Source: Candidatus Sulfotelmatobacter sp. (GTDB lineage: Bacteria > Eisenbacteria > RBG-16-71-46). From it: 43,038 nt of DNA. The DNA is taken from assembly GCA_035498555.1 (NCBI GenBank), contig DATKAB010000026.1:1-43038 (forward strand). Direction: 5' to 3'. Every line of letters starts with the position of its first letter. Within the stretch, counting starts at the first letter, position 1. Under the pieces are notes generated by a model. The model was given only the letters and a program-made list of their open reading frames with translations. It was not told the origin of the DNA and did not search any database. Positions 38,247-43,038 of the stretch are shown here, piece by piece. The translations under genes and the position numbers were made by a program.

Positions 38247-39676
38247 GGCTTCGCCTCGTCGCCGGCAGCGCTCGAGTCGGGCTCCGGCACCAGCACGGCG
38301 ACGGTGCGCCGGCGCGAATCGAACAACTGGCGCGCCACGCGGCGGCAGTCCTCGGCGGTCACGGCGCGATAGCGACCCACGGTCTGGAACATGGCGCGGT
38401 AGTCACCGAACAGATGCTCGTAACTCGCGAGCATTTCGCCGACGCCGTTGTTGGTCTTGAGCGATCGCACGAAGTCGGCCTCGGCGAGATTCTTCGCCTT
38501 CTCCAGCTCGCGCGGGGCCGGCCCGTCCTTGGCGAAGGCCGCCAGTGCCGAATCCAGCGCCGCCTGTCCGTCCGCCGCGCTCCGTCCAGGCTTCATCTCG
38601 ACCGAGACCGTGAACAACCCCGGTTGCAGCCGGGTCCGGTATTCGCTCGAAACGTCGAGCGCCATCTGCCGCTCGTAGACCAGCGTCTGATGCAGTCGCG
38701 AGGACTCGCCGTCCGAGAGCAGGATCGAAAGCAGATGGAGCACGTAGAGATCCGGGCTCTGGACGCCGCCGGCCTTGTAGCCTTCGACGAAAGTCTGGGT
38801 TTCGGCCGGATAACGCACCTCGACCCGCCGCTCCCCGCGCTGCTCGGGCTCGGAGTCCACCGGCTGGGGCGGAGCCGGCTGCGAGGGGATCCCGCCGAAC
38901 GCCGCTTTGATCTGAGCCAGCGCCGCAGCGGTCTGGAAATCCCCGACCAGCACCAGAATGCAGTTGTTGGGCGCGTAGTAGGTACGGAAGTACTCGACCA
39001 TCTCTTCGCGAGGAATGCGCTCGAGATCCTTCATCCATCCCACCACCGGCCAGTGATAGGGGGAGGCGACGAACGCGCCCGCCCACAGCGCCTCGTCGAG
39101 CATGCCGCTCACGTCGTTGTCCACGCGCAGTCGGCGCTCCTCCTTCACGACCTCGATCTCGCTCTTCAGCTGCTCGGGCAGCAGCGAGAGCGCCGCCATG
39201 CGATCCGAGTCGAGTCGCAACGGCACGTCGAGGTGCTCGGACGCGACCTCTTCGTAGTAGCCGGTCATGTCGCGGTCGGTGAAGGCGTTCGAGTAGCCGC
39301 CGTTCGACTCGAGGATCCGGTCGTACTCCTTGGGCGGAACGTTCTTCGAGCCGTTGAACATCATGTGCTCGAAGAAGTGCGAGAGCCCGGTGATGCCCGG
39401 GCGCTCGTTGCGGGAGCCCACGCGGTACCACTGCCAGAACGCGATCGCCGGGACCGCGTGGTCCTCGTGAGTCAGCACCACCAGGCCGTTGTCGAGCACC
39501 TGCCGTTCGACCTTGAAGCGCTCGGGGCTGATCGCCGCCGTCGCCTGGGCGGGCGGCGCGGGAGCCGGGCGTTTGGCGGCCGACGCCGCCCGGCAGGCCG
39601 CGAGCGCGATCGCCAGCGCGGCGATCACGAGCAGGATGCGAGGCGCCGCGCAACTCCGACCACGGGTGTCGATCAA
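38243..39676 (-). CDS. M16-family zinc peptidase, catalytic subunit (lipoprotein)
   Basis: A 477-residue exported peptidase. The signal ends in the lipobox ALAAC with C28, so it is probably membrane-anchored. The inverted zinc motif H100-F-F-E103-H104 and the third ligand in the segment EVVKEERRL (about 174-182) are intact, as are the flanking ITGLSHFFEHMMFNGS and APNNCILVLVGDF. It pairs with the following gene, which lacks the zinc site. The start is a TTG at 39676, supported by CCTCCC on the plus strand (GGGAGG on the coding strand) eight bases upstream and by the signal peptide. No ATG lies close by. The gene heads a run with the second M16 gene and thiL, diverging from the HlyD-like gene. 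Confidence 0.93.
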   Translation of the reverse strand: MIDTRGRSCAAPRILLVIAALAIALAACRAASAAKRPAPAPPAQATAAISPERFKVERQVLDNGLVVLTHEDHAVPAIAFWQWYRVGSRNERPGITGLSHFFEHMMFNGSKNVPPKEYDRILESNGGYSNAFTDRDMTGYYEEVASEHLDVPLRLDSDRMAALSLLPEQLKSEIEVVKEERRLRVDNDVSGMLDEALWAGAFVASPYHWPVVGWMKDLERIPREEMVEYFRTYYAPNNCILVLVGDFQTAAALAQIKAAFGGIPSQPAPPQPVDSEPEQRGERRVEVRYPAETQTFVEGYKAGGVQSPDLYVLHLLSILLSDGESSRLHQTLVYERQMALDVSSEYRTRLQPGLFTVSVEMKPGRSAADGQAALDSALAAFAKDGPAPRELEKAKNLAEADFVRSLKTNNGVGEMLASYEHLFGDYRAMFQTVGRYRAVTAEDCRRVARQLFDSRRRTVAVLVPEPDSSAAGDEAKP

Positions 39677-39791
39677 TCCGTTTTCCTCCCACTGCGGCCG
39701 ACGATCGAAGCGCGCAGTCTAGCCGCTCGATGTTCGGCGAGCGAGCCGGCGGCGGTTTGCGCACGCCTATCTCTTGACCGATCCTGAGGCC

Positions 39792-40775
39792 ATGTCCGCC
39801 CGCACCGTGCTGCACTCGGCCACCCCCCCGCTGCTCGTGTTCCTGCTCGTGACGCTGGCCTGCTCCTGCTCGCGCAACGGCGAGATCCGCGCGTCGGGCA
39901 CCATCGAGATGGACGAGGTGGACGTGTCGTCGCTGGCCGGCGGCCGGGTGCTCGAGATCCGCGTGAACGAGGGCGACTCGGTGCGCGTCGGCGACACGCT
40001 CGCGGTGCTCGACCACGGCGAGCTGGTGGCGGATCTCCAGGCACAGGCGGCGCGCGCCCAGAGCGCGGCCGCGCAGTATCACGACCTGCAGGCCGGCGCG
40101 CGCCCCGAAGAGGTGCTGGCCGCCCGCGCCGATCTCGCCGCCGCCCGCGCCGACGCCGAGCTCGCCGACTCGAACCTCGTGCGCATGCAGAAGCTGGCCG
40201 CGTCGCGGGTGGTTTCGCAGCAGGACCTCGATCGCGCCCGAGCGCAGCGCGACGCCGCGGCCGCCAAGGCGCGCGCCGCCGCCGAGAACTTGCGCATGCG
40301 CGAGACCGGCTTCCGCACCCAGCAGATCACGGCGGCGCGCGACGCCGCCACCGCCGCCCAGGCGCAGCTGGCGGGAGCGAAGAGCCGCGCCCAGGAGCTG
40401 GTGCTGACCGCGCCGATTTCGGGCGTGGTGCTGCTCAAGAGTTTCCAGCCCGGCGAGGTCGCACAACCGGGCGCACCGCTGGTGACGCTCGGCAATCCCG
40501 ACTCGCTGTGGATGCGGGTGTACGTCGCGGCGCCGAAACTCACCGACGTGCGGCTCGGCTCGCCGGTCGAGGTGCGCCCGATCGGCGCGAAGCGCGCCTA
40601 CCCGGGCCGCGTGGTGGAGATCGCCTCGCGCGCCGAGTTCACGCCCCGCGCCGCACTCACCGAGGAGGAGCAGGCCAACCTGGTGTTCGGTGTGAAGGTG
40701 CAGCTGGCGCCGAGCGGCGGCGCGCTCAAAGCCGGTCTTCCGGCGGATGCTCGAATCCATGGTCACGTGGAGTGA
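39792..40775 (+). CDS. HlyD/RND-type membrane fusion (adaptor) protein
   Basis: A periplasmic adaptor of 327 residues from the ATG at 39792; a TTG at 39774 would add six. An N-terminal signal or lipid anchor (LLVFLLVTLACSC, an imperfect lipobox) precedes the lipoyl-like half VDVSSLAGGRVLEIRVNEGDSV. A long Ala-rich coiled-coil hairpin follows at about 75-200 (AARAQSAAAQYHDLQAGARP to REAVARDAAT-like turns), then the second lipoyl half LTAPISGVVLLKSFQPGEV and a beta barrel with VRPIGAKRAYPGRVVEIA. Together with the two ABC genes that follow and overlap, it forms a YhiI/YbhG-type export system; the outer-membrane partner is not in the window. The substrate is unknown. Confidence 0.92.
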   Translation: MSARTVLHSATPPLLVFLLVTLACSCSRNGEIRASGTIEMDEVDVSSLAGGRVLEIRVNEGDSVRVGDTLAVLDHGELVADLQAQAARAQSAAAQYHDLQAGARPEEVLAARADLAAARADAELADSNLVRMQKLAASRVVSQQDLDRARAQRDAAAAKARAAAENLRMRETGFRTQQITAARDAATAAQAQLAGAKSRAQELVLTAPISGVVLLKSFQPGEVAQPGAPLVTLGNPDSLWMRVYVAAPKLTDVRLGSPVEVRPIGAKRAYPGRVVEIASRAEFTPRAALTEEEQANLVFGVKVQLAPSGGALKAGLPADARIHGHVE

Positions 40776-41568
40776 CGCGAGTCCCAGTCCGGCTCCGGCG
40801 GGCGGCCCGCTGCGCGGCGGCTCGTCGCCCGGCCCGGCGGTGGACTCGGTCATCGAGGTCCACGATCTGGTGCGGAAGTTCGGCCCCTTGATCGCGGTCG
40901 CCGGCATCACGTTCGGAATCCGCCGCGGCGAGATCTTCGGCATCCTCGGGCCCAATGGATCGGGCAAGACCACCACGATCCGCATGCTGTGCGGTCTGCT
41001 GGCGCCGACCTCGGGCGACGCCACGGTCGCCGGCATCGACGTCGTGCGCCATCCCGACCTGGTCAAGACCCGGATCGGTTACATGTCGCAGGCCTTCGGT
41101 CTCTATCGCGATCTCACCGTCGAGGAGAACCTGCGCTTCTACGCCGGCGTCTACGAGGTGGGCGATCGCGCGCCGGCGCGCATCGACTGGGCGCTCCGGA
41201 CGATGCGGCTCGAAGCGTCACGCTCGCAACTCGCCGGCACGCTGTCGGGCGGCAACAAGCAGCGGCTCGCGCTCGGCTGCTCGCTCCTGCACGAGCCACC
41301 GGTGCTGTTCCTCGACGAACCCACCGCGGGCGTGGACCCGGCCGCGCGGCGCGTGTTCTGGCAGATCATCCGCGAGCTCTCGGAGAGCGGCACCACCATG
41401 ATCGTGACCACGCATTACATGGACGAGGCCGAACGCTTCGATCGGCTCGCGATGTTGTCGCGCGGCCATCTCACCGCGATTGGAACGCCCACCGAGGTCA
41501 AGGCGGCGTTCGGAACCAATGTTTCACTCGAGGACATCTTCGTCAGGCTGCAGGAGGCCGAGTCATGA
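40747..41568 (+). CDS. ABC transporter ATP-binding protein (ABC-2 type)
   Basis: A 273-residue cytoplasmic ATPase of the YbhF/YhiH-related drug or lipid export group. It has Walker A GPNGSGKTT at 68-76, the Q loop in YMSQAFGLYRDLT, the signature LSGGN at 166-170, Walker B VLFLDEPTAGVD with D190/E191, and the switch His H223 in TTHYMDEAE. It carries a single nucleotide-binding domain, whereas YbhF-like proteins often have two. The first 35 residues are Pro/Gly/Ser-rich and unconserved, so a later start is possible. The start at 40747 overlaps the end of the adaptor gene by 29 bases, and the stop overlaps the permease start (ATGA). The three genes are clearly one operon. Confidence 0.95.
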   Translation: MLESMVTWSDASPSPAPAGGPLRGGSSPGPAVDSVIEVHDLVRKFGPLIAVAGITFGIRRGEIFGILGPNGSGKTTTIRMLCGLLAPTSGDATVAGIDVVRHPDLVKTRIGYMSQAFGLYRDLTVEENLRFYAGVYEVGDRAPARIDWALRTMRLEASRSQLAGTLSGGNKQRLALGCSLLHEPPVLFLDEPTAGVDPAARRVFWQIIRELSESGTTMIVTTHYMDEAERFDRLAMLSRGHLTAIGTPTEVKAAFGTNVSLEDIFVRLQEAES

Positions 41569-42743
41569 GTGTCGCCGCCCCGAGCGCGGTCCGGCGCGTC
41601 TCGTTGCTCGGCCGGATCTTCCCGGAGCGACTTCGCGCCATCTTCTGGAAGGAATTCATCCAGATGCGGCGCGACCGCGCGACGCTGCGCATGATGCTGG
41701 GCGTGCCGGTGATGCAGCTGATCCTGTTCGGGTACGCCATCACCACCGACGTTCGCAATCTCCCCACCGTGGTGTTCGACCAGAATCGCACCCAGGAGAG
41801 CCGCGACCTGGTCCAGCGCTTCGTGGCCACCGGCAATTTCCGGCTGCACCGCGATGTGCTCTCCTACGCGGACGCGCTCGAAGAAGTGAATCGCGGGCGC
41901 GCCCGCGCCGCGGTGGTGATCCCCGCCGACTACGCGCAGAGCGTGAAGCGCGGCCGGCCGGTGGCGGTCCAGGTGCTGGTGGACGCCACCGATCCCACCT
42001 CGTCGCAGGCCGCGATCGGCGCGGCCCAGCTGGTCGGGCAGCGCCAGAGCCTACAGATCCTCGAGCAGCGCGAAGGAGTGCGCGCCGTGAACGAGGTGCC
42101 GCCCATCGACGTTCGCATCCGACCGCTCTACAACCCGGCGCTCAAGAACGCCCTGTTCATGGTGCCGGGCATCATCGGTGCGCTGCTCTCCAACATGCTC
42201 ATCATCACCACCGCGATGGCGGTGGTCCGCGAGCGCGAGACCGGCACCCTCGAGCAGCTGATCGTGACCCCGCTCACCCGCAGCCAGATCATGCTCGGCA
42301 AGATCGCGCCCTACCTGCTGGTCGGCTACGTGCAGATGACCACGGTGCTGATCGCGGGGTCGCTGCTGTTCCACGTGCCGATCCGCGGCAGCCTGTTCCT
42401 GATCTACGCGGTCTCGCTGCTGTTCATCACCGCCAGCCTCGGGCTGGGACTCTATTTCTCGACGGTGGCGCGCACCCAGGCGCAGGCGATGCAGGCCTCG
42501 ATGTTCATCCTGCTGCCCAACATCATGCTCTCGGGCTTCATGTTTCCGCGCGAGGCGATGCCGGCGTTCGCGCGCTGGCTGGGCTGGTTCCTGCCGCTGA
42601 CCTACTACCTGCAAACGCTGCGCGGCATCATCCTGAAGGGAGTGGGCCTCGCCGCGATCTGGCCGCAGACCCTGGCCCTGGCCGGGTTCGCGGCGCTCCT
42701 GTTCACGATGAGCGTCCAGCGCTTTCACAAGCAGCTCGAGTAG
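41565..42743 (+). CDS. ABC-2 type transporter permease
   Basis: A 392-residue inner-membrane permease of the YbhR/YhhJ type. A cytoplasmic amphipathic start (RLRAIFWKEFIQMRRDRATL) leads to the first membrane helix (MLGVPVMQLILFGYAITTD), then a large extracytoplasmic domain of about 150 residues, then five more helices. The family phrase ERETGTLEQLIVTPLTRSQIMLGKIAPYL lies at about 222-250 and is typical of this group, as is MLSGFMFPREAMP. The ATG overlaps the ATPase stop and has AGGAGG upstream. It works as a dimer with the ATPase and the adaptor to export a hydrophobic compound across the envelope. Confidence 0.95.
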   Translation: MSVAAPSAVRRVSLLGRIFPERLRAIFWKEFIQMRRDRATLRMMLGVPVMQLILFGYAITTDVRNLPTVVFDQNRTQESRDLVQRFVATGNFRLHRDVLSYADALEEVNRGRARAAVVIPADYAQSVKRGRPVAVQVLVDATDPTSSQAAIGAAQLVGQRQSLQILEQREGVRAVNEVPPIDVRIRPLYNPALKNALFMVPGIIGALLSNMLIITTAMAVVRERETGTLEQLIVTPLTRSQIMLGKIAPYLLVGYVQMTTVLIAGSLLFHVPIRGSLFLIYAVSLLFITASLGLGLYFSTVARTQAQAMQASMFILLPNIMLSGFMFPREAMPAFARWLGWFLPLTYYLQTLRGIILKGVGLAAIWPQTLALAGFAALLFTMSVQRFHKQLE

Positions 42744-42745
42744 GC

Positions 42746-43038
42746 ATGAGCCTGCCGCCGCATCTTGCCCGGCTCGCGCGAGACTGCACCGTGACCCCCT
42801 ACAAGTCGTCGGGGCCGGGCGGGCAGAAGAAGAACAAGACGGAGTCGAGCGTGCGCGTCACCCACCGCCCCTCCGGGCTCACCCGGATCGCCACCGAGTC
42901 GCGCTCGCAGTCGCGCAATCGCCAGCTGGCGCTGGAGCGCGTCTGGCAGGCGCTCGAGCGGCGGCGGCGGCGCCCCCGGCCGCGCGTCGCGACCCGCCCG
43001 ACGCGTGCGAGCGTCGAGCAACGGCTGCAGGAGAAGCG
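42746..43038 (+). CDS. Peptide chain release factor-like protein with GGQ motif, cut by the window edge
   Basis: An open frame of 97 codons starting two bases after the permease stop and running off the right edge. Residues about 19-38 (YKSSGPGGQKKNKTESSVRV) are the domain 3 motif of class I release factors, with the catalytic GGQ that releases the peptide from peptidyl-tRNA on the ribosome. There is no codon-recognition domain before it; the protein begins almost at the GGQ domain, like ArfB, PrfH-like and C12orf65-type rescue factors. A basic Arg-rich region (ERRRRRPRPRV) follows at about 72-82, as in the tails of ribosome-rescue proteins. The residues after GGQ are KKNKT, not the common HVNKT. 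Its probable role is stalled-ribosome rescue. Its place in the export operon is probably fortuitous. Confidence 0.88.
   Translation, partial: MSLPPHLARLARDCTVTPYKSSGPGGQKKNKTESSVRVTHRPSGLTRIATESRSQSRNRQLALERVWQALERRRRRPRPRVATRPTRASVEQRLQEK

Noticed and set aside
38403-41066. An 887-codon minus-strand open frame across the M16 and HlyD genes
   Set aside because: It is a shadow of both genes; the composition is Arg/Ala/Gly-rich, with no signal, motif or start site, while the genes on both sides have complete active-site motifs.
1-43038. Mobile element, prophage or defence island
   Set aside because: I found no transposase, integrase, phage structural gene, restriction, toxin-antitoxin or CRISPR signature, and no tRNA gene that could mark an insertion site. 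The only REP-like palindrome occurs once.

Overview
The window is GC-rich, tightly packed bacterial chromosome with no tRNA, rRNA, IS element, prophage or CRISPR array that I can see. Several traits point to the FCB side of the Gram-negative bacteria, most like Candidatus Eisenbacteria or a relative. Two large secreted proteins end in a FlgD-Ig/type IX-like C-terminal domain. There is an OmpA protein with thrombospondin type 3 repeats, a solitary RnfD homologue next to a DUF2330 protein, and paired M16 peptidases. The taxonomic call is inference from gene content, not from a marker tree.

Layout. 1-7 kb holds housekeeping genes: a truncated secreted-protein gene at the left edge, metG, an NTF2-like protein, tatD with a small membrane protein, a membrane HEAT-repeat protein, rsmA/ksgA and a DUF1624-type membrane acyltransferase-like gene. 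7-15 kb is envelope and signalling: a FlgD-tailed secreted protein, a large lipoprotein, and a minus-strand cluster running from a cysteine-rich exported protein to a sensor kinase to an OmpR-type regulator. 14.7-25 kb carries a divergent polysaccharide deacetylase, a degenerate glycogen-debranching-like protein, the RnfD/DUF2330 pair, an AsmA-like protein, and eda (KDPG aldolase) overlapping an outer-membrane barrel gene. 25-30 kb has a kelch/IPT/FlgD-tailed secreted protein, OmpA and map. 30-36 kb has an M20 amidohydrolase, a TPR/retropepsin-like protein and an ICMT-like methyltransferase in one run, then ogt and a cupredoxin protein. 36-43 kb has thiL and two M16 peptidases on the minus strand, then a HlyD/ABC-2 export operon and the start of a GGQ release-factor-like gene cut by the right edge.

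Gene expression. Three modes of translation start recur. Operon-internal genes overlap the preceding stop by four bases (GTGA or ATGA). Most exported proteins have a strong GGAGG-type ribosome binding site. Several lone cytoplasmic genes have no ribosome binding site and instead carry a TAnnnT box 6-10 bases before the start codon, often with a TTGnnn box 17 bases further upstream, which suggests leaderless transcripts.

No clear novel defence or mobile system is visible. The least explained items are the cysteine-rich duplicated protein beside the two-component system, the solo RnfD/DUF2330 pair, the debranching-enzyme relative that has lost conserved motifs, and the two-lobed aspartyl-protease-like protein with one active-site aspartate replaced.
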